Assembly (NCBI GenBank): GCA_017413105.1
Contig: JAFPVA010000196.1
Coordinates: 1 to 44,511 of the forward strand
DNA: 44,511 nucleotides
Reading direction: 5' to 3'
DNA from: Butyrivibrio sp.
Lineage (GTDB): Bacteria; Bacillota; Clostridia; Lachnospirales; Lachnospiraceae
The notes beneath the pieces are model-generated. The model saw only the letters and a list, made by a program, of their open reading frames with translations. It made no database searches and was not told the origin of the DNA. Made by a program: the position numbers and the translations under genes. Position 1 is the stretch's first letter. Every line of letters begins with the position of its first letter. This document shows, one piece after another, positions 33,972 to 41,657 of the stretch.

Positions 33972-34694
33972 ATGTTTATTGTAGCTATGGTTCTTACCGC
34001 CGTCTTAACATTTTTGTGGTTCATGCCCTTATATAGAAAGGCTGCAGGTCCTGACAGAGTTGGGAAAAAGCCTTTGATTACGGCATTTTTGCTTGGCTTT
34101 TTTGTGGATTTCATCGTGGCGCTTATCTTTCAGAGCCTTCTTGGATTGCTTTACAGATATGCAGGAATTGTGGATGGAAGCCTTGCCAAACACTACCTGA
34201 CAGCATTTATCTCATATGCTCTGATAGAGGAGTCGGTTAAGTTCTTCACAGCCCTGATTGTTTTGAAGATGTTTAAGATAAGGGGGGCTAAAAACTATAT
34301 TCTGGTCTTTGGCATGGTAGGGATGGGCTATGAAATTGTCGAAAGTCTGCTGTATGTAGCAAGCGCCGGAATTCTTGGCACATTCTTCAGAAGTGTTTTT
34401 GCACTTCATGTCTTCTGTCAGATATGGATGGGTATATTTGTATATCATGCGCATAAATGCAAGGAGCTTTCTGATAACAGCGGAGCTAAAAGGAATATGG
34501 CTATTGCCTTCTGTGTTCCGTTTTTGATCCATGGGATACATGATGCCTGTTCAATAGCATTTAGCTTAGGAGAAGGCCATGGCAATACCGGAGTGGCAAT
34601 CATGGTATGTGTTTTGTTGGCATGTCTTGCCATGGATGCTGTATTTGCAATAATCACTTTCAGAAAAGCGTTGAAAGAAATCAAAGAGACTTGA
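33972..34694 (+). CDS. PrsW-family intramembrane protease
   Basis: About 240 residues from the ATG at 33972, with GGAGGT seven bases upstream (the in-frame TTG at 33957 sits too early). Seven or eight membrane helices carry the family motifs: ALIEESVKFF (EExxK-like), GYEIVESLLYV (second Glu motif), FALHVFCQIW and IHGIHDAC (His motifs). PrsW proteases of the CPBP superfamily cut anti-sigma factors or process membrane peptides. It is 56 bases after the LysM-RelA/SpoT-like gene and 17 bases before mscS, so one transcript is likely. The substrate is unknown. Confidence 0.85.
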   Translation: MFIVAMVLTAVLTFLWFMPLYRKAAGPDRVGKKPLITAFLLGFFVDFIVALIFQSLLGLLYRYAGIVDGSLAKHYLTAFISYALIEESVKFFTALIVLKMFKIRGAKNYILVFGMVGMGYEIVESLLYVASAGILGTFFRSVFALHVFCQIWMGIFVYHAHKCKELSDNSGAKRNMAIAFCVPFLIHGIHDACSIAFSLGEGHGNTGVAIMVCVLLACLAMDAVFAIITFRKALKEIKET

Positions 34695-34711
34695 AAATAT
34701 GAGGACTTCAA

Positions 34712-35605
34712 ATGGAAGCTTATTTTAATGAGTTATTTGAAAACAATAAGGAAGAGATAGTTAAGTTTATTCTTGAGAACCCCGGTAAGTTTATTTTGAT
34801 ACTCATCGGAGTTATTCTTGCCATAATTCTCATGCTGGCTGTTTATTTCTTTCTTGCCTGGATATGTTTAAAAATCAGTAGAAAAATCTTTTCATCAATA
34901 GAACGACGGAAGGGTAAAAGTATACATACCCAGTTTGCGGAAAATCTGGTTAAACTTGCTATTATCATAATATTTATTGTAATTCCTCTCGGTGGAGACA
35001 AAATAGGGCAATCATTACTGGGAAGTGCTGCTGTTTTAGCAGGTGTAGTAGGATTTGCTGCACAGGATGTAATAAAGGATATTCTCGCAGGTATACAGAT
35101 AAGTATATATAAGCCTTTTGATCTTGGGGACAGGATTGAACTTGAAAATGGAACGGCGGGAGTAGTTCATAGAATCACAATGAGGCATGTGGAAATTCGT
35201 TTGATAGATACAGTTGTGCTTATAATACCAAACAGTACTATAAATGCCAAAACAATTAAGAATTACAGTTATGAGGATGTTCCAAGATCCGTGCATTTTA
35301 GTTTTCCGGTAGGTTATAAAACTGATATTAGTAAAGCAAAGCAGATAATTTCTGATGCTATAGAAGAGAGCCCATATTCTTTTCCAGGTAAAAAGGGCCA
35401 AAATGGTGAAATGATATACGGACCTGTTTATTTCATGGCCATAGATGATAGTTCCCTTGCCATGAATGTAACTGTGTATTATAAGACCGAGACACCTACG
35501 GAGGTCTTAAAGGACGACATAAATACAAGAGTATTTGAAGCTCTTGGGGATGCGGGTATCGATATCCCATATCCATATACCACTGTTGTTATGCAGAAGG
35601 ACTGA
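34712..35605 (+). CDS. small-conductance mechanosensitive channel MscS family
   Basis: Stretch-activated channel protecting cells from hypo-osmotic shock. 297 residues: a first membrane segment (FILILIGVILAIILMLAVYFF), a second (LVKLAIIIIFIVIPLG), the pore helix with glycine/alanine pattern (LLGSAAVLAGVVGFAAQDVI), and the beta domain KPFDLGDRIELENGTAGVV plus a C-terminal alpha/beta domain. GAGGACTTCAA before the ATG is an acceptable ribosome site. It follows the PrsW-like gene closely. Confidence 0.93.
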   Translation: MEAYFNELFENNKEEIVKFILENPGKFILILIGVILAIILMLAVYFFLAWICLKISRKIFSSIERRKGKSIHTQFAENLVKLAIIIIFIVIPLGGDKIGQSLLGSAAVLAGVVGFAAQDVIKDILAGIQISIYKPFDLGDRIELENGTAGVVHRITMRHVEIRLIDTVVLIIPNSTINAKTIKNYSYEDVPRSVHFSFPVGYKTDISKAKQIISDAIEESPYSFPGKKGQNGEMIYGPVYFMAIDDSSLAMNVTVYYKTETPTEVLKDDINTRVFEALGDAGIDIPYPYTTVVMQKD

Positions 35606-35621
35606 AAATTGTAAAAAAGGA

Positions 35622-36005
35622 TTATTCACCTACAGAACCACGATGATGGTTCTGTAGGCATGATAGTAAACTTAGCAAAACCATGACCGCACCTGCTATT
35701 GGGTAGACAATAATAAGTGAATTGGTTGTGCCATAGATTGCCAGTACACCAGCAAATATGCTTCCAATGCTAAATATCGCAATAGCTGTATTCCAGAGGT
35801 TTAGAAATTTTCTGTCCGGATATTTTTCCTTAAGCATAAGGATAGAATAGGGCAGTACGCCCATCGCAAGAGGTATTGCAAATGCATACAGCATGAAGTA
35901 GGAGTATACTTCGTGACTGAAGATTTCATATATTGCTCCAAACAGTGCAAGGAAGACTGTTCCGATGATATTAAAAAGCAAATGCAGCTTTAATTGTTTT
36001 TCCAT
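35622..36005 (-). CDS. hypothetical four-helix membrane protein
   Basis: 127 residues with four hydrophobic helices (LLFNIIGTVFLALFGAIYEI, YFMLYAFAIPLAMGVLPYSI, and two more). AGGAGGAACACTAAAATG gives a good ribosome site on the minus strand. No family recognised. It lies 26 bases downstream of the large glycosyltransferase fusion on the same strand, so the two probably form an operon. A 10-bp hairpin (CTACAGAACC/GGTTCTGTAG, 35630-35657) spans its last codons and faces the mscS gene end; T-rich sequence on the minus strand follows after about 10 bases, so it may terminate both convergent units. Confidence 0.75.
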   Translation of the reverse strand: MEKQLKLHLLFNIIGTVFLALFGAIYEIFSHEVYSYFMLYAFAIPLAMGVLPYSILMLKEKYPDRKFLNLWNTAIAIFSIGSIFAGVLAIYGTTNSLIIVYPIAGAVMVLLSLLSCLQNHHRGSVGE

Positions 36006-36031
36006 TTTAGTGTTCCTCCTGTTGAAATTTT

Positions 36032-38080
36032 TTAGATATATACAATGTCGCTGACACTTCGTTCCTTGATGCTTCCTCCAGTAGTGGGATTGTTGACAAC
36101 ATATCCATTAAAGTACATTGTGGAAGATCCTCCGCCATCAAGGTTATAGGCTGTTTCAACGCCCAGTCCCTTCATGAAGGTTGCAAGTTCATAGAGACTA
36201 AGGCCTTCGCTCTCAGAAGTTCTTCCATCAGACACCACAAAAACAAAGTGGTTAGCATCTATGACGCCTATGGCGGTTCTTGGATTGCTTGCCTTTGCCT
36301 TGGCAACTTCGGCATTTTCATCAACGGTAACAGAGCTGTCTTCTACAAGAGCCGGGCCAAAGGAAAATGCCTGCCAAACTCCCCTTGAAACAAGTTCTTC
36401 GGCTGAATACTCGCTGTCATTTAAAACTTCCATTGTTCCATCGGCATAAATACATAAAACATCTGATCCGTTTGCGCTGTCGCGGTAGACAATTCCGTTA
36501 CGTATAACATATCCATTTTCCTGAACACCGTAGTAATCTCCGTTTATGGCTAGTACAGCATTGTTATTTTCTGCAATCGTAGAGGTTGTGGCAGTGACAT
36601 TTTTGCCGTAAGTGTCATTTGCAAATGCTGTCTTTAAGTACTGAGCGGAGGAGAGAATAATGTCTGCCACATATATTTTGGTGTCGTTCTGATAATATTC
36701 AGTTAATGTAATGCTATAGTTATCTGAACTTACAGTATTTTCGCCTGTATAGGGCTCTGAGGCATTAATACCGGATGAGCTTTCTGTGGTTTCTGAAGAA
36801 GTCACTGTTGCACCTTCAGATACATTTGTTCTGGAATGCTTCCTGCCGGAACGAGATTTGTGAGTTTCTGATTGTGTATTATCTATGGATTCTGTTAATT
36901 GAGTATCGCTGTCAGTCTGATCAGCGAACATGGACGTATTTATTTCTGTGGCATTGGAGTTGTAGCTCTTGCTTATAACAAAGGTATCGAGGGAAATATA
37001 AGTCGTAAATGCTACCAGGACAAAAGCTGAACATATAGCCCAGAGGTGTTTTTTCATATGATCTTGCCTGCCTTTCTTAAAAATATAACTGTGTTGTATA
37101 AAGTAACTGAGTACAAAAAGTGCTAGTTCGGTGATGATCTTTGCAGCATATGCTGTTAAACCCATTCCGGTAAGCAGCTCAAGGATAAATGTGTTTATTA
37201 TGAGTATTGCGAGTGCCAGAGCAGAGTATTTTATGGCAGAAGTCGCAACGTCTTTTTGAGATTTGAAAACAACTTTTCTATTGAGAGAAAAATTCAGAGT
37301 TCCACTGATTATACGAGCGAGGGTGTTTGCCACGATGAGTGAACCGGATATCGCAGATATCACGCAAAACAGTCCGTAATCAACAAGAAAACTTATAAGG
37401 GATGAAGCACAGAAGCATAGGATTTCTTTGTATATCTTTATAGAATCCTTAATGGGATCAAAGTGAGAACTCTCATTTTTTCCTATATAGACAGTCTTTA
37501 TCAATTCCTCTTTGATCTCTATTCCATGCTTGGGTAACTCCATGAGCATGTTCATCTCATATTCGTAGCGGCTTCCACATATTTGAAGAAGTTCCGGAAC
37601 CAGCTTATCACTGTATGCTCTAAGCCCTGTCTGGGTATCATAGACTATATTTCCGGTTGTTAGTCTGTATACAAAACGGGTAATAGCATTTCCGGCGCGG
37701 CTTTTAAACGGGACCTTTCCTTCCATTTTCCGGCTGCCTAGAATAAGGCATGAGCGGTTTGCTTCTGCTACAGATGCCACCTTAATGATATCTTCAAGTC
37801 TATGCTGGCCATCTGCATCTGCGTTGACTATAGTGTATGGTGCATCATAGGTGTTATAAATGTATTCAAGCCCTGTTTTTAGTGCTTCGCCTTTTCCCTT
37901 ATTTTCATTATGAATAAGTATTCTGGCATATCTGGCTGCGTCAGAAAACACCTTGTTAAAGGCCTCCGGGCTTCCGTCATTTACTATTATGATTTCAAAG
38001 CCTTCCTGATATAGGCCCTTAGAAACATCAATCATTTTTTCATCTGGCATGTATGCGGGAATCAGAGCAATTCTGTTCAT
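36032..38080 (-). CDS. triple fusion: GT2 glycosyltransferase, GtrA, phosphodiester glycosidase
   Basis: 682 residues in three parts. Residues 1 to about 215: family 2 glycosyltransferase (IIVNDGSPE, NADADGQHR, GSRKMEGKVPFKSR, DTQTGLRAYS), of the kind that charges undecaprenyl phosphate with a sugar. About 220-340: GtrA-type membrane domain with four helices (LISFLVDYGLFCVISAISG, GTLNFSLNRKVVF), which may flip the lipid-linked sugar. Then a further helix near 345-365, a Ser/Thr-rich linker and, from about 450, an extracellular NAGPA-type phosphodiester glycosidase (AINGDYYG, NPRTAIGV, NLDGGGSSTMYFNG). This suggests synthesis, flipping and trimming of a glycan phosphodiester in one polypeptide. 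Only the domains are seen; the pathway is inferred. Confidence 0.9.
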   Translation of the reverse strand: MNRIALIPAYMPDEKMIDVSKGLYQEGFEIIIVNDGSPEAFNKVFSDAARYARILIHNENKGKGEALKTGLEYIYNTYDAPYTIVNADADGQHRLEDIIKVASVAEANRSCLILGSRKMEGKVPFKSRAGNAITRFVYRLTTGNIVYDTQTGLRAYSDKLVPELLQICGSRYEYEMNMLMELPKHGIEIKEELIKTVYIGKNESSHFDPIKDSIKIYKEILCFCASSLISFLVDYGLFCVISAISGSLIVANTLARIISGTLNFSLNRKVVFKSQKDVATSAIKYSALALAILIINTFILELLTGMGLTAYAAKIITELALFVLSYFIQHSYIFKKGRQDHMKKHLWAICSAFVLVAFTTYISLDTFVISKSYNSNATEINTSMFADQTDSDTQLTESIDNTQSETHKSRSGRKHSRTNVSEGATVTSSETTESSSGINASEPYTGENTVSSDNYSITLTEYYQNDTKIYVADIILSSAQYLKTAFANDTYGKNVTATTSTIAENNNAVLAINGDYYGVQENGYVIRNGIVYRDSANGSDVLCIYADGTMEVLNDSEYSAEELVSRGVWQAFSFGPALVEDSSVTVDENAEVAKAKASNPRTAIGVIDANHFVFVVSDGRTSESEGLSLYELATFMKGLGVETAYNLDGGGSSTMYFNGYVVNNPTTGGSIKERSVSDIVYI

Positions 38081-38165
38081 TATTAATCCTCTCTTTTGAT
38101 ATAGTGATCATAATCTGATGATATATAAGAAGCCTAAAATCAACCTTAATAGAGAATAAAACAGA

Positions 38166-38543
38166 AATCAGGAATTAGCAGTAAAGCTGGACAGGCCGTC
38201 ATGTCAGGATACCGGCGTCCTTCAGTTTTGGGTGAAATGTGGTACGGGTTTTCCGCTTATAGATGATCTTGAGGAATTATTAAAAGAAGCTGTAATAAAT
38301 GCGAGAAATGAAGCAATCCTCCATGCCGGACCTATTATAAGACCTCTCGAAAATGACAAATTTGAGATGGTATCTGTCGGGCCTACGACTTCTATGAGAA
38401 TGGAAAAGTTTGAGTATGAATTTGTAAAAACCACAGGAGTACGTGTTATTGTTGGGAAAGGTGGTATGAAAGAAAACACGGCAAAAGCATGCAAAGAGTT
38501 TGGCGCAATACACTGTGTCTTTCCAGCTGGAAATGCAGTGTAG
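38166..38543 (+). pseudogene. chimeric remnant of class I fumarase/tartrate dehydratase alpha and beta
   Basis: An open frame (ATG at 38232 is probably not a real start) begins with DRPSCQDTGVLQFWVKCG, matching the cysteine/QDTG region of the iron-sulfur alpha subunit. After a few helical residues it changes to HAGPIIRPLENDKF, GPTTSMRMEKFE and VIVGKGGMKENT, which belong to the beta subunit. So most of alpha and the start of beta were deleted, leaving an in-frame fusion. The N-terminus and the end of beta are missing as well. It should be inactive. Confidence 0.75.
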
Positions 38544-38568
38544 CCCATAATCTTTATAACGATTTGAG

Positions 38569-38597
38569 TTTACATAGCATTTTCCGTTAAATATAAT
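38569..38597 (+). promoter_or_regulatory. promoter of the type I toxin mRNA
   Basis: TTTACA at 38569-38574, 17-base spacer and TATAAT at 38592-38597. Start near 38604 gives a 100-base leader before the small toxin ORF. Confidence 0.75.
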
Positions 38598-38704
38598 AGT
38601 TCCATGGTGCTACCTAAACGGTCGCGGTTAGTCCTCTATCAGGGAGTACAAGCCCTGTTAATATAGAAACTCGCAAGAGAATACCTATAGGAGGAACCTG
38701 CCCT

Positions 38705-38797
38705 ATGATAACCATGGAAGGCTTGATTGCAGTACTTGCCCTTTGTGCAACGTTCTTTGGTCTTGGCTATTCCATTGGTAGGAATAGCAAGCATTAA
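38705..38797 (+). CDS. type I toxin peptide (holin-like/TxpA-like), 30 residues
   Basis: The peptide begins MITMEGLIAVLALCATFFGL and ends in a charged tail GRNSKH: one membrane helix with a short polar N-terminus, as in TxpA/BsrG-type and related holin-like toxins. AGGAGG at 38689-38694 is a very strong ribosome site but distant (10 bases). The 5' leader has a hairpin (CAGGG/CCCTG near 38638-38656), and TTCCATGGT near its 5' end can pair with ACCATGGAA just after the start codon, which might hide the start. A convergent RNA overlaps the 3' end. It was too short to be called by usual ORF cut-offs. Confidence 0.8.
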   Translation: MITMEGLIAVLALCATFFGLGYSIGRNSKH

Positions 38798-38838
38798 AAT
38801 AACCGCCCCAGTCTGGACAACTAAGCGGTTATTTTAAT
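38793..38838. terminator. bidirectional terminator shared by toxin mRNA and antisense RNA
   Basis: ATTAAAATAACCGC (38793-38806) pairs perfectly with GCGGTTATTTTAAT (38825-38838) across 18 bases. Both flanks are A/T-rich, so it can end transcripts from either side. The toxin stop codon lies in its left arm. Confidence 0.9.
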
Positions 38839-38888
38839 AACTGTAAATTTCGGACTAGCCGTTGCTGTACGGGTAGTACCTTTTTTGT
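38793..38888 (-). ncRNA. antisense RNA antitoxin candidate
   Basis: A promoter on the minus strand would start an RNA of about 95 bases at about 38888 that ends at the shared terminator. It is complementary to the 3' end of the toxin mRNA, the same arrangement as txpA/RatA. Near its 5' end it reads GGTACTACC ... CGGCTAGTCC, close to the 5' end of the toxin mRNA (GGTGCTACC ... CGGTTAGTCC). So the two RNAs also share a related same-sense 5' segment. Confidence 0.7.
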
Positions 38889-38894
38889 ACTTAA

Positions 38895-38923
38895 AATATA
38901 GCATTAATGCTATATTGTGTCAA
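38895..38923 (-). promoter_or_regulatory. strong promoter of the antisense RNA
   Basis: Read on the minus strand: consensus TTGACA (38918-38923), 17-base spacer, TATATT (38895-38900). It is stronger than the toxin promoter, as expected for an excess of antitoxin RNA. The spacer holds the palindrome ATAGCATTAATGCTAT. Confidence 0.85.
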
Positions 38924-38928
38924 TTTTT

Positions 38929-39197
38929 CAAGCATTGGATCGCATACATGAGAATGCAATCAGAAAGTTTCAAAAAGCGATAAATGATGAAAAAATAGCT
39001 CGCAGAAGCATCCGGATGCGGGTGTTTTACAACATGTAGACGAGCATCAAAAGGTTCAGCGAAATAACAATCTTGACGTTTGCCCGGATTGTGGCGGTAA
39101 ATTAGTAGAGAGAAATGGACGGAACGGATCATTTATTGGATGTATGAATTTTCCTAGATGTCGATATACGCGTTCTATTCATAAACAACCATGGTGA
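38929..39197 (+). pseudogene. zinc-ribbon (topoisomerase-type C4 finger) protein fragment, frameshifted
   Basis: The 3' part encodes [15 protein letters not shown] ... [14 protein letters not shown], a topoisomerase-type C4 zinc finger as found at the end of NERD-type or nuclease-like proteins. Upstream, [20 protein letters not shown] continues in another frame; the switch falls at a six-A run near 38987. The N-terminal body is absent. The antisense promoter of the toxin locus abuts the left break. Confidence 0.65.
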
Positions 39198-39340
39198 AGA
39201 TTTAGAAATGACTTGAATATGAATCATTGGAATGGTGCCAATTAGAATAAATACATCATCTTGTATTGGTGCAATATTAGTCATACAATATAAAGTATAA
39301 AGAAACTGTTAACCTTATTCGTACCAATGGAGAGTGCCTT

Positions 39341-39565
39341 ATGATAACGCAGTTCCCAGAAGTGATAACTGTTGACGGTTTTGTATATAAAAAAGTGGAG
39401 CAGAGGGCAAGTGGAGGAGCGTATTATGACTCAAAAGACAATCCTTCTGAGATAACATCGAAGTCTATGTGCTTATACCCTGACGGAGGTCTTACATACA
39501 GCTGGATGGGACTTGAGCAGAAATGGAATAAGAGTTATAGAATAGTACGTCACGCTGCAAACTGA
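39341..39565 (+). CDS. hypothetical small protein, 74 residues
   Basis: Not recognised. It has no signal peptide or membrane helix and contains aromatic and glycine-rich turns (FVYKKVEQRASGGAYYDSK, CLYPDGGLTYSWMGL). The ribosome site is poor (GAGTGCC). It is flanked by remnants on the left and the riboswitch unit on the right, and its last codons form the left arm of a terminator. Confidence 0.5.
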   Translation: MITQFPEVITVDGFVYKKVEQRASGGAYYDSKDNPSEITSKSMCLYPDGGLTYSWMGLEQKWNKSYRIVRHAAN

Positions 39566-39594
39566 ATTTGCAGCATTAAATGATTTTTTAATTT
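39554..39594 (+). terminator. intrinsic terminator after the 74-residue gene
   Basis: GCTGCAAA (39554-39561) pairs with TTTGCAGC (39567-39574) over five bases; a T-rich stretch follows after about eight bases. It contains the stop codon of the gene. Confidence 0.6.
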
Positions 39595-39617
39595 TTCTTA
39601 ATACATTTTTGATTGTT

Positions 39618-39647
39618 TTGCATAGCATTAGTCAATACAATGATAAT
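39618..39647 (+). promoter_or_regulatory. promoter of the riboswitch-controlled unit
   Basis: TTGCAT at 39618-39623, 18-base spacer and GATAAT at 39642-39647. A start near 39654 would put the aptamer at the very 5' end of the transcript. Confidence 0.5.
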
Positions 39648-39660
39648 AACAAAATATTAG

Positions 39661-39762
39661 GTAAAATCGGAGCAATCCGGTGACACAAAGCTATAGGGGC
39701 TTACTGAGCCAGCCAGCTGCATTTTATGCACCGCAGCATGGTTTGAGCTAGCGGTGTTTTTT
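39661..39762 (+). promoter_or_regulatory. c-di-GMP-I (GEMM)-like riboswitch with terminator platform, compact variant
   Basis: The leader contains GAGCAATCC, GACACAAAGC, a GGGGCTTA strand and GCCAGCCAGCTGC, which match in order the conserved strands of the class I c-di-GMP aptamer (GGCAAACC, GACGCAAAGC, GGGCCTA, GGCAGCCAGTTGCC). The two arms that normally separate these strands are very short here. An intrinsic terminator follows at once: CACCGC (39729-39734) with GCGGTG (39751-39756) and six T, containing an AGC/GCT inner stem. GCTGC of the aptamer's 3' strand can pair instead with GCAGC in the terminator's left arm. It precedes genes for cell-surface proteins, a common c-di-GMP target. Confidence 0.55.
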
Positions 39763-39777
39763 ATTGGAGATTCAATT

Positions 39778-40256
39778 ATGAACACAAGGAAAATGACAGA
39801 CAGCATTTTTGCTGTGTTTATTACAATTGGATTAGTATTGGGAATAGCGGTCTCTTTTGTTTTGACATCGCTTGAAGTAGAGGCTTCTGGAACAATCCCA
39901 GCTTATGCAGGCAGTATTTCTGTTCAGATAAACAACAATGTTCCTGAATTTAATGCCGAAGAGATTACTGTTACCTCTTTTGAGCAGTATGGAGCTTTTG
40001 ATGTAATAGCACATCAGCAGTTACTTCAAAAGAATCATCTGCACAAACCGATTCTGCTTTATTAAATAAATCGATTGATGATAATGGAAAACAGTCATCT
40101 GTTGGCTATATTGCAAACAAGAACACAAAAAAATTCCATTATCCGTCTTGTGATAGCGTAAAAGACATGAAAGAGAAAAATAAAGTATATTACGAAGGAT
40201 CCAGGGAGGGACTTATTGATCAGGGATATATCCCGTGCAAGAGGTGCAATCCGTAG
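39778..40256 (+). pseudogene. membrane-anchored Ada-type zinc-motif protein, frameshifted
   Basis: ATG at 39778 with GGAG upstream. The first frame gives a short basic start, one membrane helix or signal (FAVFITIGLVLGIAVSFVL), and a linker up to about 40010. After a one-base shift near 40015-40025 the next frame continues without a stop: SSAQTDSALLNKS, then GYIANKNTKKFHYPSCDSVK and GYIPCKRCNP. That end is a metal-binding domain of the type in the Ada N-terminus and many secreted Firmicutes proteins. The two parts fit as one protein of about 158 residues, so this is a single indel or a sequencing error. It is the first gene behind the riboswitch. Confidence 0.75.
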
Positions 40257-40279
40257 CTATAGTACAAGGAGGTTTTACT

Positions 40280-41047
40280 ATGAAATTTGTTAGACAAAAG
40301 ATTTTTTCAATGGTTATAGTTATGGCAGTGGTGATGGGAATACTATTTCCGGCACCAATTGTTAACGCGGCAAGCGGCGATACAACTGTTTATATAACAA
40401 AGTCTGGTGAGAAGTATCACTCAGATGGATGTAGTAGCCTTAAAAAAAGTAAAATATCAATTGCTTTAAAAGATGCGGTGGCTAAAGGATATTCTCCATG
40501 TTCAAAGTGCAATCCAGCATCGCTTGACTCCACGAGTGGCTCCGAGTCAACGAAAGCAGCCACCTCAAAAACATCAACTACATCTAGTAGCAATACTACA
40601 GCCACGAAAGAATCTGCTGAGGTTGAAGCATTAAAAAGTTATAAAGGAAACACAAAAGACTTTAATGCATATGATTACTATAAGAACAATTCTGATCTTC
40701 AGAGTGCTATAGGTGCGGATGGAGAAGCTTTACTAAAACATTATCAAGATTACGGAAAAAAAGAGGGGAGAATAGCAATTGTAGCTGCGGCAGCAACGGC
40801 AGCTACTACTACAACTAAATCGTCGAAGAGTAGCAGTTCTTCTGGTTATGGATTTGATACCTACAATATTCCAGAGCAACAGGATACAGAGGATACTTAT
40901 GTGCTCAACACATCGACGCTTAAGATTCATCATCCAACATGCAAGGATGTACCGAAAATAAAGCCAGCTAATTATGCTACGTCATCCTCAAGTACTGCTG
41001 AGTTGATGGCACAGGGATATACTCTTTGTGGGCATTGCTTTAAGTAG
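40280..41047 (+). CDS. secreted protein with two Ada-type zinc motifs
   Basis: 255 residues from the ATG at 40280, with AAGGAGG seven bases upstream. Parts: signal peptide (about 1-31, ending VNA); first Cys-rich Ada-like domain (YITKSGEKYHSDGCSSLKKS ... GYSPCSKCNP); Ser/Thr-rich linker; a segment NAYDYYKNNSDLQSAIG ... HYQDYGKKEGR, a short repeat unit seen in many Firmicutes surface proteins; a low-complexity Ala/Thr/Ser run; second Ada-like domain (YVLNTSTLKIHHPTCKDV ... GYTLCGHCF). Probably co-transcribed with the preceding pseudogene under the riboswitch. Its stop overlaps by eight bases with the opposite-strand channel remnant. Confidence 0.85.
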   Translation: MKFVRQKIFSMVIVMAVVMGILFPAPIVNAASGDTTVYITKSGEKYHSDGCSSLKKSKISIALKDAVAKGYSPCSKCNPASLDSTSGSESTKAATSKTSTTSSSNTTATKESAEVEALKSYKGNTKDFNAYDYYKNNSDLQSAIGADGEALLKHYQDYGKKEGRIAIVAAAATAATTTTKSSKSSSSSGYGFDTYNIPEQQDTEDTYVLNTSTLKIHHPTCKDVPKIKPANYATSSSSTAELMAQGYTLCGHCFK

Positions 41048-41453
41048 TATTGTCATTTTTCTTTTTTTCTTCGTTAAGGGCTTCCAAGTACCCGGCAGTA
41101 ATTATTCCTGCGGGAAGGGCAACTATAGCGATACCAAACAATGATGAGACCATTGTTATTATTCTGCCAGCATTTGTTACTGGATAGATATCGCCGTATC
41201 CAACTGTTGTAAGTGATACTGTAGCCCAATATATAGCGTCAAATAGCGTATCAAAAGATGAGGCTTCAACGTTAAATATTTTAAGTGCAGAAATAAGGAT
41301 GTATCCGATTGCAAGAGCACAAACGGCAATCAGTGCATCCTTAGATTTTTTTATGACATTTGCAATAATGATGAAACTTTTTGAGTATCGAAATGCTTTA
41401 AATACGCGGAAAATCCTAAATGTTCTAATAATCCTAGTGTTGTATATAGTTGG
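41040..41453 (-). pseudogene. second voltage-gated K+ channel remnant, N-terminal half lost
   Basis: On the minus strand the open frame starts inside an arginine-rich S4-like helix (RTFRIFRVFKAFRYSKSF), then S5, a pore with TTVGYGD, and S6 followed by a polar tail ending KKKNDNTT. No start codon with a ribosome site precedes it, and segments S1-S3 are absent. It is a paralogue of the channel remnant at 4405-4972, but more Lys/Asn-rich at the end. Sequence to the right of the break (41460-41571) has an unrelated plus-strand frame ending EEEIRRGSYFYTLINIYG, perhaps the tail of another lost gene. Confidence 0.8.
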
Positions 41454-41657
41454 TCATGATGAGTATCAGATGCGTGGGCGCAAGACCATATCTAGAGAAG
41501 AGGAAATCAGAAGGGGATCCTACTTTTATACCCTTATCAATATTTATGGACTTGAAGGTGAGAAGGCTTGAAAAAGCTGTCATTGTTGATTTGACACCAT
41601 TTATTGTAGAATAAATATGTAACCAAAGTACAACACTTTATAGAAATCTTGTGATGA

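Noticed and set aside
38920-39132. Minus-strand 70-residue frame over the zinc-ribbon remnant
   Set aside because: Antisense to the CPDCGG zinc ribbon and without a ribosome site.
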